NCBI GenBank assembly: GCA_964526785.1
Contig: CAZGMJ010000019.1
Location: 17,044-81,043, forward strand
Direction: 5' to 3'
Source: CAZGMJ01 sp964526785
Lineage (GTDB): Bacteria > Planctomycetota > Phycisphaerae > Sedimentisphaerales > Anaerobacaceae
DNA length: 64,000 nt
The position numbers were made by a program, and so were the translations under genes. Position 1 is the first letter of the stretch. The number at the start of each line of letters is the position of its first letter. Under the pieces are notes generated by a model, which had not been told where the DNA came from, did not search any database, and saw only the letters and a program-made list of their open reading frames with translations. Positions 8,675-17,746 of this stretch are shown here, one piece after another.

Positions 8675-9601
8675 TTAACCCGGCAGTTGCCAGGCTTTGG
8701 GTGTAACCTCGTGTATATTCGGCTTGACCTCGACGGTCTTGTTGCCCATGGCCCAGGCCAGTCCGCCCAGAATAATCCCCTGGACCTTTGGGTTGGTCCA
8801 GATGTCGTCTCTGTGGCCGAACGATGTGTAAAACACCCTGCCTTTATTGTGCATGCGGGCCCAGGTCGCCGGGAAGGGCGGCCGCTGGTAGCATTCGCCC
8901 TGCATCCCTTCGTTGTCCTCGATCAGGATTACGTGCAGATCTTCGGCAAAATTCTTCAGCGCGTACCACTCCTCCTTGAGCCTCTGTGATTCGCCGAACT
9001 GCTTGACGCCGGGAAAATCAGGTGAGGCCGCGCGAATAAGAGCCTCCTGCTGCGCCCCGTGCACGATGAATTCGCCGCCTATCATAGCGATATACGGATC
9101 GACCTTGCTCTGGTTTTCCTTGCGGGATCCCTTCGAATGGAACGTATCGGTGGCCGCATGAAAACCGACGAAACCCTTGCCCGCGGCAATTGCCTGCAGC
9201 AGCCGCTTCTTGCCCTCGGCGGACATCGGCGGCGTCTGGGCCTTGTTCGGTTTGGTCAGATCGCCGCTGGTGTAAAATGCGATCGTGTCATACTGATCCA
9301 GATCGCCGTCGAAAACCCGGCCGTCCTTCGTGCAGACCACTTCGAACCCGTGCCGCCTGCCCAGTTCGGTGAGAATTCTCTCGGAGATGCTGAGTTGTCC
9401 GTCCTTGCGTTTGACCGCGCCGTGCTCGAAGCCCGCCGAACGCGTGAAGTAGAGGATCTTCTGTTTCTTCTCTTCGGCCGAGCGAACCCACGCACTCGGG
9501 AAAGCTGAAGCGGTCACGAATGCCGCCCCGGCCGCTCGCAATATGGTCCGTCGATTCATCTTGTTTCCGTTGGAAAGGCCTGATTCGTGTTGCACAGCCA
9601 T
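8675..9601 (-). CDS. Exported ThuA-like domain protein
   Basis: 308 aa. I start at 9601 because an AGGAGG motif ends five bases before that ATG; in-frame ATGs at 9619 and 9625 would place the motif inside the gene. A Tat-like leader 'MNRRTILRAAGAAFVTAS' ends near residue 40. The rest is a ThuA domain: 'KILYFTRSAGFEHG', 'YDTIAFYTSGDL', 'KGFVGFHAATDTF', 'YTSFGHRDDIW'. This is a class I glutamine amidotransferase-like fold lacking an obvious catalytic Cys. In other bacteria ThuA proteins accompany oxidoreductases in disaccharide oxidation. Here the nearest neighbours are a propeller fusion (divergent) and the protease operon, so the substrate is unknown. Confidence 0.85.
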   Translation of the reverse strand: MAVQHESGLSNGNKMNRRTILRAAGAAFVTASAFPSAWVRSAEEKKQKILYFTRSAGFEHGAVKRKDGQLSISERILTELGRRHGFEVVCTKDGRVFDGDLDQYDTIAFYTSGDLTKPNKAQTPPMSAEGKKRLLQAIAAGKGFVGFHAATDTFHSKGSRKENQSKVDPYIAMIGGEFIVHGAQQEALIRAASPDFPGVKQFGESQRLKEEWYALKNFAEDLHVILIEDNEGMQGECYQRPPFPATWARMHNKGRVFYTSFGHRDDIWTNPKVQGIILGGLAWAMGNKTVEVKPNIHEVTPKAWQLPG

Positions 9602-9826
9602 ATCAACCTCCTGACGCATGTCCATATCATTATCAAAAACGCCTCCACCAAACCGCTACGATCCATTCACGCCGGTACGATTATCCACCCGCAACTGCTG
9701 TTTGTCCACCGTCTTTTCGGCCCTGTTGCACCCGATCCGCTCTCCGTGCAATTGCAGACATCGCCCCGAGCCGGTACAATGCCCGCACAGGTTTGTTCGA
9801 TTGGCCGATTGCAAGGAGATACATTC

Positions 9827-12800
9827 ATGAATGCACCGCGACAACTGCTCTGGACCCTCACCTTAGCCTGCCTTCTTTGCACTATTGCCTCCGCTGCACA
9901 ACAGCCTGCGGCCTGCGAAAAGGAAGCCCGGCGGATACTGGACGCCGCCGGCATCGAGGGCGGCCTGATCGTGCACGTTGGCTGCGGCGACGGCCGACTG
10001 ACGGCCGCGCTGAGCGCCAACGACGGCTGTCTCGTTCACGGCCTTGATTCCGACCCCGCTCTTGTTACCCGGGCCCGCGAGCACATCCGCTCGCACGGCC
10101 TGTACGGCCCGATTTGTGTCGATACACTTGCAGGCAGGAGACTGCCGTACGTTGACAACCTCGTAAATCTAGTGGTCTCGGAAGACCTCGGCCGTCTCGG
10201 CATGGAGGAAGTCATGCGGGTCCTTTGTCCGGGGGGGGTGGCCTGTATCAAGCAAGACGGCAAGTGGAGGCGAACCGTCAAACCCCGCCCCGATGCGCTG
10301 GACGACTGGACGCATTATCTGCACGATGCATCGAACAATGCGGTCTCGCACGACTCCGTCGTCGGCCCGCCCGATCGCATGCAGTGGATCGGCAGCCCGC
10401 GCTATGGACGTCATCACGACCGCATGTCCAGCGTCAGTGCGGCGGTCTCGGCCGGCGGACGCGTCTTTTACATCATCGACGAAGCCTCGCCCGCTTCGAT
10501 TCTTATTCCTCCGAAATGGACCCTCGTCGCCCGGGACGCCTTCAATGGAACAGTTCTCTGGAAACGCCCGCTTGCCAACTGGCATACCCACCTCTGGCCG
10601 CTCAAAAGCGGTCCCGCCCAACTGCCCCGGCGGCTTGTTGCCGCGGGCGACCGCGTTTACGCTACGCTCGGTTTCGACGCGCCGCTGACGGCGCTCGACG
10701 CAAGCACCGGGACGACCCTCCATACATATGATCAGACCAGAGCAACCGAAGAGATCGTATACGACGACGGGGTTCTGTATCTGCTGGTGAATCCAAATCT
10801 GGACGCGCCCGAGTTCGCCGGGCTCGACAGAATCAAGCATGCCTACGGAGGCGGCTTCTGGGATGGCAAACCCCGCAACATTGTCGCGGTCGAAGCCGCG
10901 ACCGGCGAAAAGCTCTGGGCCGCCGAACATACGGTCCTGCCGGTTACGCTGGCGACGGCGGGGCGGCGCGTCTTTTTCCACGACGGTCGAAAGGTCGTAT
11001 GCCTTGATGGCGGGACCGGCGCACCGGCATGGCATTCCGATCCCATCGATCGCTCGCAGGTTATTAAATCGTTCTACTCGCCTACACTGGTCGTACACGA
11101 TGATGTGGTGCTCTTTTCGGGAGGCGAGACGGCGGGCCAGCAAACCGGCTCATGGTACAGAACGGGCAAGGATACGCTGACTGCTGTCTCTGCCGCGACG
11201 GGCAAAGTCCTGTGGACTGCGCCCCATCCGCCTTCCGGATATCGCTCGCCTGAAGATGTTCTCGTTGCGAACAATCTGGTGTGGACGGGCGAGACAACGA
11301 GCGGCAGGGCGGCCGGGGCCTTTACGGGCCGTGACTTGCGCACCGGCAGGGTCGTTCAGGAGTTCGCACCCGAACTCGATACGTACTGGTTCCACCATCG
11401 CTGCTATCGCGGCAAGGCGACGGACAACTACCTCTTGATGTCGCGAACGGGCGTGGAATTCATCGACGTCAAGACCGAACAATGGACCCCGCATCACTGG
11501 GTCCGCGGCGCATGCCTTTACGGCATCATGCCCGCCAACGGCCTGATGTACAGTCCGCCACACCCGTGTGCATGTTATCTTGAGGCCAAAATGTACGGAT
11601 TCAACGCCCTGGCCCCTCGCCGGGTTGGCCCTCGTGTTGTCAAACCGATAGGTGACGACGACCGGTTGACAAAAGGGCCCGCCTATGGCACACGCATCAA
11701 CGCCGCTGGATCGGACGATGACTGGCCCACATATCGCTGTGACGCCGGGCGCAGTGGTACAACGAAGATGACGCTTTCGGAGAAGTTGCGGCCGGGTTGG
11801 CACACCGGAATTGGCGGCAAACTCACTGCCCCGGTCATTGCCGGCGGCAGAATCTACGTCGCATCCAAAGATCAGCACGCCCTGTACGCACTCGACGGCG
11901 ATTCGGGCAAGCAACTCTGGCGATTTACCGCCGGCGGAAGAATCGATTCGCCGCCGACCGTTTACGAAGGCCGCGTCCTGTTCGGCTGTGCCGACGGCCG
12001 CGTCTATTGCCTCCGGGCGTCGGATGGAGCCGCCGTCTGGACCTTCCTCGCCGCCCCGACGGATCAACGCCTGATGGCGTTCGAGCAAATCGAGTCGGTA
12101 TGGCCCGTGCACGGCAGCGTACTGGTGCAGGACGACGTTCTGTATTTCGCGGCCGGCCGGTCGATGTTCCTCGATGGCGGAGTATTGCTCTGGCGGCTCG
12201 ATCCGAAAACAGGCCGTGTTCTTTCCAAAACGGCGATGGACAGCACCGAAGCGTCGACGGGCAAAGACCTCCAGGACTACATCACCTGGCTGAACATGCC
12301 CGCGGCCCTTCCCGATATTCTCTCCAGCGATGGACGTCTCGTTTACATGCGGTCGCAGCCGTTCCAGCTGGACGGAACCCGGCTGCCGCTGGAGAAAATG
12401 CCTCAGGGACAGGACGCCGACCGCGGTGCACCGGCCGCCACCCAGCGAGCCGATCGCGCCCATCTTTTCAGTCCGACCGGCTTTCTCGACGATACGTACT
12501 GGCATCGCACCTATTGGATGTACGGCAGCCGCTTTGTCAGCGGATGGTGCGGCTACTATCTCGCCGGCCGTTCCGCTCCTGCAGGCCGCATTCTCGTCTT
12601 CGATGATTTGACGGTCTACGGTTTCGGCCGAAAGCCCCAGTACTACCGATGGACGACCCCCATCGAGCACCAGCTCTTCGCCGCGCCCAAATCGAATGCC
12701 GGCGAAGCAACCGGTGCCCGCGGCAACGCGCCCGTGACGCGGATACAGGTCGAAAAATCGTCGAGCCTCAATCCGGCCAACCAGCCTCTGACCGTACAGG

Positions 12801-13732
12801 CGCACATCCGGGCGAACAAGCCCGACGGCGTTATCATCGCCCGCGGAGGCAGTTCGCAGGGCTATGCGCTCTATATTCGCAAAGGTCGGCCCCGGTTCGC
12901 TCTGCGCATCAACCAGCAAGTGTATTCCGTCTCCGCCAGGCAAAGCGTCACCGATCAATGGGTGCACATCGCCGGCGTGTTGAGCCGTGATAAAAAAATC
13001 GCTGTCTATGTCGATGGCAAACTCGCCGGATCGCGGCCGGTCCCCAGCCTGATGACCGCCGACCCCGCCGAGGCCATGCAGATCGGAGCCGATGAAGGTT
13101 CTATCGTGGGTGAATACACGGGCGAAATGCCGTTTGCCGGACTTATCGACGAAGTGCGAATCGATCATCGAGCACTTACCGCCGCGCAGATCGAAAACTG
13201 TGCCTCCAAGCCGGGCGGAATACCGAAAAGTGAAAGCATCGTTCTCTGGTATTCATTCGATGATGGTAAGGCCGCGGATGATTCGGACAATGGCAACAAC
13301 GGCACCGTGGAAGGAGCTGCCATTGTCAATGGTCGCACCGGCCGCGCGATGCAGTTCAGCGGTAAGAGCAAACAGGCATCCGATTTCGATGTGGAGCACC
13401 GCTGGACGCGCGATCTGCCCATACTGGCCCGCGCGATGGTCCTGGCCGGCCGCACGCTGTTCGTTGCCGGCGTGCCCGACGTGATCGATGAACCCGAGGC
13501 TTTGAGAGATATAGACGATCCGGCCACAAGACCGGCGCTCGTTCGTCAGGCAGCCGCCATTGCAGGAAAGACAGGCGGACTCCTGCTCGCAATCTCTCCC
13601 TCGGACGCTGATGAAACAGCCCGATACGAGTTGGACAGTCCCCCGGTATTCGATGGGATGGCCGCGGCGTCCGGACGGCTCTACATGACAACCGTCGACG
13701 GCGACGTACTGTGCTTCCAGTCCGCACAATGA
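9827..13732 (+). CDS. Exported fusion: methyltransferase-like domain, PQQ propellers, LamG
   Basis: 1301 aa. The start at 9827 follows AAGGAGAT at a 6-base spacing; 80 further in-frame codons upstream are not protein-like. Signal peptide 'LLWTLTLACLLCTIAS' with an Ala-x-Ala cleavage site. Residues about 30-150 match a class I SAM-methyltransferase core: motif I 'HVGCGDGRL' (Gly52-Gly56), then 'MEEVMRVLCPGGVACI'. Residues about 165-600 and 630-960 are PQQ-type propeller blades ('GTVLWKRPL', 'GKQLWRFTAGG', 'GRVYCLRASDG'). About 970-1190 carry LamG/concanavalin-type sequence ('LTVQAHIRANK', 'WVHIAGVLSRDKKIAVYVDG', 'IVLWYSFDDG'), and a last stretch may close a blade. SAM is not expected outside the cytoplasm, so the first domain may bind something else. 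Function unknown; divergent from the ThuA gene. Confidence 0.8.
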   Translation: MNAPRQLLWTLTLACLLCTIASAAQQPAACEKEARRILDAAGIEGGLIVHVGCGDGRLTAALSANDGCLVHGLDSDPALVTRAREHIRSHGLYGPICVDTLAGRRLPYVDNLVNLVVSEDLGRLGMEEVMRVLCPGGVACIKQDGKWRRTVKPRPDALDDWTHYLHDASNNAVSHDSVVGPPDRMQWIGSPRYGRHHDRMSSVSAAVSAGGRVFYIIDEASPASILIPPKWTLVARDAFNGTVLWKRPLANWHTHLWPLKSGPAQLPRRLVAAGDRVYATLGFDAPLTALDASTGTTLHTYDQTRATEEIVYDDGVLYLLVNPNLDAPEFAGLDRIKHAYGGGFWDGKPRNIVAVEAATGEKLWAAEHTVLPVTLATAGRRVFFHDGRKVVCLDGGTGAPAWHSDPIDRSQVIKSFYSPTLVVHDDVVLFSGGETAGQQTGSWYRTGKDTLTAVSAATGKVLWTAPHPPSGYRSPEDVLVANNLVWTGETTSGRAAGAFTGRDLRTGRVVQEFAPELDTYWFHHRCYRGKATDNYLLMSRTGVEFIDVKTEQWTPHHWVRGACLYGIMPANGLMYSPPHPCACYLEAKMYGFNALAPRRVGPRVVKPIGDDDRLTKGPAYGTRINAAGSDDDWPTYRCDAGRSGTTKMTLSEKLRPGWHTGIGGKLTAPVIAGGRIYVASKDQHALYALDGDSGKQLWRFTAGGRIDSPPTVYEGRVLFGCADGRVYCLRASDGAAVWTFLAAPTDQRLMAFEQIESVWPVHGSVLVQDDVLYFAAGRSMFLDGGVLLWRLDPKTGRVLSKTAMDSTEASTGKDLQDYITWLNMPAALPDILSSDGRLVYMRSQPFQLDGTRLPLEKMPQGQDADRGAPAATQRADRAHLFSPTGFLDDTYWHRTYWMYGSRFVSGWCGYYLAGRSAPAGRILVFDDLTVYGFGRKPQYYRWTTPIEHQLFAAPKSNAGEATGARGNAPVTRIQVEKSSSLNPANQPLTVQAHIRANKPDGVIIARGGSSQGYALYIRKGRPRFALRINQQVYSVSARQSVTDQWVHIAGVLSRDKKIAVYVDGKLAGSRPVPSLMTADPAEAMQIGADEGSIVGEYTGEMPFAGLIDEVRIDHRALTAAQIENCASKPGGIPKSESIVLWYSFDDGKAADDSDNGNNGTVEGAAIVNGRTGRAMQFSGKSKQASDFDVEHRWTRDLPILARAMVLAGRTLFVAGVPDVIDEPEALRDIDDPATRPALVRQAAAIAGKTGGLLLAISPSDADETARYELDSPPVFDGMAAASGRLYMTTVDGDVLCFQSAQ

Positions 13733-13833
13733 CCGTTTGTCAGTGCGGCGCATTCACCGGACAGCAAGACTGCACGGCGGGACAATGCTGCGGCCTCTCA
13801 GAGACCGGCATCTAGTTCTTTGGAGACCAGACA

Positions 13834-15171
13834 ATGAAACCTCCGAACCTCATACTATACTCGGTCGTGCTGGGCTTGCTGCTTTCGACAATCCCGGCAA
13901 ATGCGGAAGCCCCGAAGGACTTTTCGCCACCGTCCGACCAGCAGCAGTTACCTCACGCAATGCACTCGCCAATGTCCGAGTTGCCCCATATCACGGTCGG
14001 CATGGATTCGGGCGACATCGTCGGCGCGGACAACCGGGCCTTGCAGGCGGCGGTCGATTACATCGCCGGTCTTGGGGGCGGTGTTGTCAATGTTCGCCCC
14101 GGCCGGTACGACATGTACGACTCGCTCCATCTGCGATCGAACGTTGTGGTCCGGGCGGCGAAAGGACGCACCATACTCAAGAAAGCCGACGGGGCGGTTT
14201 CGCCTTTGGCGCTCGATGGCGATTTTGGCCAGGAGCAAATCACCACCGAGAAGACCGACGGATTCGCAGTCGGCTACGGCGTAGCGATATGGGACGACAA
14301 CGCGGGCGGCTTCCATACTACCGTCGCCCGCATCACGGGAAGACGCGGCAACACATTCTCTGTCAGCAGGCCCCTGATGGCCGATTGCATGGTCCATAGA
14401 AACGCCAGAGCCGCGACCGTTTTTCCCGTTGTCAGCGGCTACGATCTCGTTAATGCCGCGGTCGAAGGCATTACAGTCGAAGGCAACCGCGATGCGAACA
14501 TACACCTGAACGGCTGCAGAGGAGCGGGTATATTCCTGTACCGTGGATTCGCGACAACTATCGAAGGCTGCACCGTGCGCAACTTTAACGGCGACGGCAT
14601 CAGCTTCCAGCAGTCCAACGACGTCGAAGTAGTCGACTGCGTCAGCGAGAACAACGCGTCGCTGGGAATCCATCCGGGCAGCGGTTCCCAGCGGCCGCTC
14701 GTGCGCGACTGTCTGGCCAGAGGCAACGGCACCGACGGTCTCTTTCTATGCTGGCGCGTTCGCCACGGCCTGTTCGAAAACAATCTGCTCGAAAAGAACG
14801 GCCGCTTCGGCATCTCTATCGGCCATAAGGACTCGGACAACATCTTGCGCAAAAACACCGTCCGCATGAACGACAGCAACGGCGTTTTCTTCCGCAATGA
14901 ATCGCTCGGCATGGGCGCCCACCGCAACCGTCTCGACAATAACATCGTCGAAAACAACGGCCGCTCGGGCCGGGCCGCGGGTATCCGCATCCGCGGATAT
15001 ACGAACGACCTGATCTTCAAAAACAATATCATCCGCGATACGCGCACGGGCGATGACGCAACCCAGACCGTCGGCGTGCTCATCGAGGAAAATGTCGGCC
15101 GTGTGTTGCTCGAAGGAAACGAGATAGAAGCCGCCGAAAGAATCGTAGACAAGAGAAACCAGAAGCAATAA
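13834..15171 (+). CDS. Secreted right-handed beta-helix protein
   Basis: 445 aa with a clear signal peptide ('ILYSVVLGLLLSTIPANA-EAP'). After a Pro-rich spacer comes a pectate-lyase-3-like opening ('NRALQAAVDYIAGLGGGVVNV'). Repeated beta-helix rungs follow ('CTVRNFNGDGISFQQSNDVEVVDC', 'NNLLEKNGRFGISIG', 'NRLDNNIVENNGRSG'). Asn ladders run through the rungs, as expected for parallel beta-helices. Such proteins are often polysaccharide lyases, glycoside hydrolases or epimerases, but I see no catalytic signature that decides among them. It follows the propeller fusion by 101 bases on the same strand and precedes a second beta-helix gene by 43 bases, so the three may be cotranscribed. Confidence 0.8.
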   Translation: MKPPNLILYSVVLGLLLSTIPANAEAPKDFSPPSDQQQLPHAMHSPMSELPHITVGMDSGDIVGADNRALQAAVDYIAGLGGGVVNVRPGRYDMYDSLHLRSNVVVRAAKGRTILKKADGAVSPLALDGDFGQEQITTEKTDGFAVGYGVAIWDDNAGGFHTTVARITGRRGNTFSVSRPLMADCMVHRNARAATVFPVVSGYDLVNAAVEGITVEGNRDANIHLNGCRGAGIFLYRGFATTIEGCTVRNFNGDGISFQQSNDVEVVDCVSENNASLGIHPGSGSQRPLVRDCLARGNGTDGLFLCWRVRHGLFENNLLEKNGRFGISIGHKDSDNILRKNTVRMNDSNGVFFRNESLGMGAHRNRLDNNIVENNGRSGRAAGIRIRGYTNDLIFKNNIIRDTRTGDDATQTVGVLIEENVGRVLLEGNEIEAAERIVDKRNQKQ

Positions 15172-15214
15172 GCCGTCCCCTTAAGTGCGGACAGGCATCC
15201 ACGGAGGCAGGTAA

Positions 15215-16486
15215 ATGGTAGATAAAGGCAGAATGGCACGAATCCTACTGGTGGCAATAGTGTTCATGGTAGCCTCAGCGCCGGCTGCACAAGACTGCTC
15301 ACGGCAGCAACTTCTGCAGCAGGGCTGGCTGCCCAAGGCGCCGCCTCTGCCTGCACCTTCAGGCACCGTGGTGTGCATCGCCAATCCGCAGCAATTGATC
15401 GAGGCGCTCGATGATATCAAGGCAGGCACGACGATACTGCTGGAGGACGGCCACTACAAAATGCCCCATTACGTCGCCATAACGGCTGACGATGTCGCGC
15501 TGCGTTCGGCCTCAGGCAATCGCGAGGCGGTTGTTATCGATGGTATTGAAAGCAGGGACGGAGAATTAGTCGGAATCACTGCGTGCAGTGGGGTTACCAT
15601 TGCCGACCTGACGATCCAGAACATCAAATGGAACGGCTTCAAGATAAACAGCGAAACCGGCGTACACGACCTGACCATCTACAACTGCGTGATTCACAAC
15701 ATCTGGCAGCGCGGCGTCAAAGGCGTCAAAGTGCCCCTCCGGGACCGCGATGCTATCCGGCCGAAGAACTGCCGTGTCTCGTACTGTCTGTTCTATAACG
15801 ACAGGCCCAAACGCTTCAGCGACGACCCGGCCGACACGCCCGACAACTTTAACGGCGATTATATCGGGGGCCTCGACGTCATGTACGCCCAGCGATGGAC
15901 GATCAGCGACAATGTGTTTGTTGGCATACAGGGTCGAACCAGGCAGGGCCGCGGAGCGGTCTTTCTCTGGCACGACTGCCGCGATTGTATCGTCGAGCGC
16001 AACATCATCATCGATTGCGACGCAGGCGTGTGCCTCGGGAATCCGCACCGCCCGCGGGATATCACGGACCATTGCACCAACTGCACCGTTCGCAACAATT
16101 TCATTACCCGCGCCCCCGAGGCTGGCATCGTAACCGTCTATACCCGCAATTGCCGGCTTCTGCACAACACCATCTACGACCCCAACAGCCGCCTGGGCCG
16201 CCTGATACGCGTCGTCTTCGACAACGACGGCCTGACAATCGCCAACAACCTTCTCTGCGGCCCGGATATCCGCATCGAATCCGACAGCAGACTGAACCTC
16301 CTGGGCAATGCCGTCGGGAGTTTCGGCCCGCATCTGAAGAACCCGCCGTGCGGCAACCTGCATCTGACCGGGCCCGTTGAAGCCCTGGTTGACCGCGCCG
16401 CACCCATGCCTGACGTGCGAACCGACATCGACGGTCACAACCGTACCGGCGCACCCGACGTCGGCGCCGACGAACTTCAGCAATGA
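15215..16486 (+). CDS. Secreted beta-helix protein, possibly polysaccharide lyase-like
   Basis: 423 aa. GGAGG sits 7 bases before the ATG. The signal peptide is 'ARILLVAIVFMVASAPAA'. The opening 'IANPQQLIEALDDIKAGTTILLEDGHY' is like that of chondroitinase-B/alginate-lyase family (PL6) enzymes. The following rungs ('GVTIADLTIQNIKWNGFKIN', 'CIVERNIIIDCDAGVCLGN', 'CTVRNNFITRAPEAGIV') are ordinary beta-helix. It has many paired cysteines, which fits an exported protein. The C-terminus 'GAPDVGADELQQ' is the 'D(V/I)GA-E' ending common in planctomycete beta-helix proteins. PL6 membership is a guess; catalytic Lys/Arg residues were not verified. Confidence 0.78.
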   Translation: MVDKGRMARILLVAIVFMVASAPAAQDCSRQQLLQQGWLPKAPPLPAPSGTVVCIANPQQLIEALDDIKAGTTILLEDGHYKMPHYVAITADDVALRSASGNREAVVIDGIESRDGELVGITACSGVTIADLTIQNIKWNGFKINSETGVHDLTIYNCVIHNIWQRGVKGVKVPLRDRDAIRPKNCRVSYCLFYNDRPKRFSDDPADTPDNFNGDYIGGLDVMYAQRWTISDNVFVGIQGRTRQGRGAVFLWHDCRDCIVERNIIIDCDAGVCLGNPHRPRDITDHCTNCTVRNNFITRAPEAGIVTVYTRNCRLLHNTIYDPNSRLGRLIRVVFDNDGLTIANNLLCGPDIRIESDSRLNLLGNAVGSFGPHLKNPPCGNLHLTGPVEALVDRAAPMPDVRTDIDGHNRTGAPDVGADELQQ

Positions 16487-16699
16487 CCGCACCGGCCGAA
16501 AATCTTATCGGTCTGCTGATCCTTCGCCGATTCTCGGAAATCACAAGCCCCGCAACGCCGCAAACACGGCTTTGGACCGGTGCATTCAAACAAACTGAGG
16601 CCGGACAACGTACATATGGTGTCTCGAAGGTTTTCGTGAACCGATTATGGCCGAATGTGCGGAGCAAGCCGACGTCGCCGGCTGCATCGAGGACTTGTC

Positions 16700-17506
16700 G
16701 TGCTGCATTACAAAAACCGCAAACGAAAGATACACATCGCCACCATGGATCCCGTTCTGGCCGTGGATATCCGTCGGCGGCTTGCGGAATACCGCGGAAC
16801 CGGGTCGGCCGAACTCGTTACGCCGAAAGAAAACGGCGACCAGATCAGTGTCCGGGACGTTGACAATCTGGCCCTCGACAGCAGAAGCGCATCGGTCATT
16901 ATTATAGACGTGCGCCGCCAGACCCTGACGCGCCTCCAGCAGGCCTACAACAAGATCGTCCGCTACAATCGTCCCGACCTCAACACGTACTGCTATGCAG
17001 TGCTGATCGGCGAAGGGCCCCGCAGTGTTCCCCATGACGGCGACACGCTGGGCGCCTTCCAGAAGTACCTGGCCGATATGCGAACCGACTATCACCCGGC
17101 CGTTTTCTTTGCCGATCCCTTCATGCGCTACAGTCGCGAGGAAATCCAGGAACTCGTTCTGTACGAAGGCACCCTCCTGCCTGAGAAACTGCCCGAGAAG
17201 CTGCGCAAACACTTCAAGCGCGACGACATGACAGTCGAACAGGCCCGGGCCTACTTCCGAGCGGCGGGCGTTCCCGCCAAAGAAAAAGCCGCCGCAAGAA
17301 AACGCAGACAGACAAGACTCGCGAAGTTCTATCACAGGATCATCAATGAGGAATTCCCCGACCACGCTGAGCAGCTCAAACGGAGCCTGACCAGAGAAGG
17401 CTGCTCCCTGCCGGGCGAGCCCCTCAAGTTGCACACATATCCCTTCCACTTCGAACGGTTGGTTCGCGCGCTGCTGCACAAAAAGAAAGCCGCGGCCCGT
17501 TCATAA
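16700..17506 (+). CDS. Conserved-looking hypothetical protein, cytoplasmic
   Basis: 268 aa from GTG at 16700, chosen because GAGGA lies 6 bases upstream; the frame is open 15 codons further but that part is Arg-rich and unlikely. There is no signal peptide or membrane segment. The N-terminal half alternates beta and alpha ('SASVIIIDVRRQTLTRLQQAYN', 'LNTYCYAVLIGEGPRSV', 'YHPAVFFADPFMRY'). The C-terminal half is very basic and helical ('AKEKAAARKRRQTRLAKFYHRI'), which suggests nucleic-acid or ribosome contact. I do not recognise a family. The gene stands between a beta-helix gene and a membrane glycosyltransferase; both gaps exceed 200 bases, so an operon is doubtful. Confidence 0.65.
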   Translation: MLHYKNRKRKIHIATMDPVLAVDIRRRLAEYRGTGSAELVTPKENGDQISVRDVDNLALDSRSASVIIIDVRRQTLTRLQQAYNKIVRYNRPDLNTYCYAVLIGEGPRSVPHDGDTLGAFQKYLADMRTDYHPAVFFADPFMRYSREEIQELVLYEGTLLPEKLPEKLRKHFKRDDMTVEQARAYFRAAGVPAKEKAAARKRRQTRLAKFYHRIINEEFPDHAEQLKRSLTREGCSLPGEPLKLHTYPFHFERLVRALLHKKKAAARS

Positions 17507-17746
17507 TGGCGGACCTTCGTCCGCACCGCATGCCCCCGTCCTTCGAGTCGGAATCGTCCTTCTTGGATGCTGACAGCATCACCAAAACGTCGCCGGTCGG
17601 ATGCTGCCGGCGCCTGTCGATTGACGGCGCGCCTCAGGCGGCCTAAGATGATCTGCCTGTTTCGCCGCACGTTCGATCGTGCGAGCGTCGTTTTCAAGGA
17701 ATGCGTCGCGACCCGCACAGAAAGGAGCAGGCAGAAAGTCGTGAGA

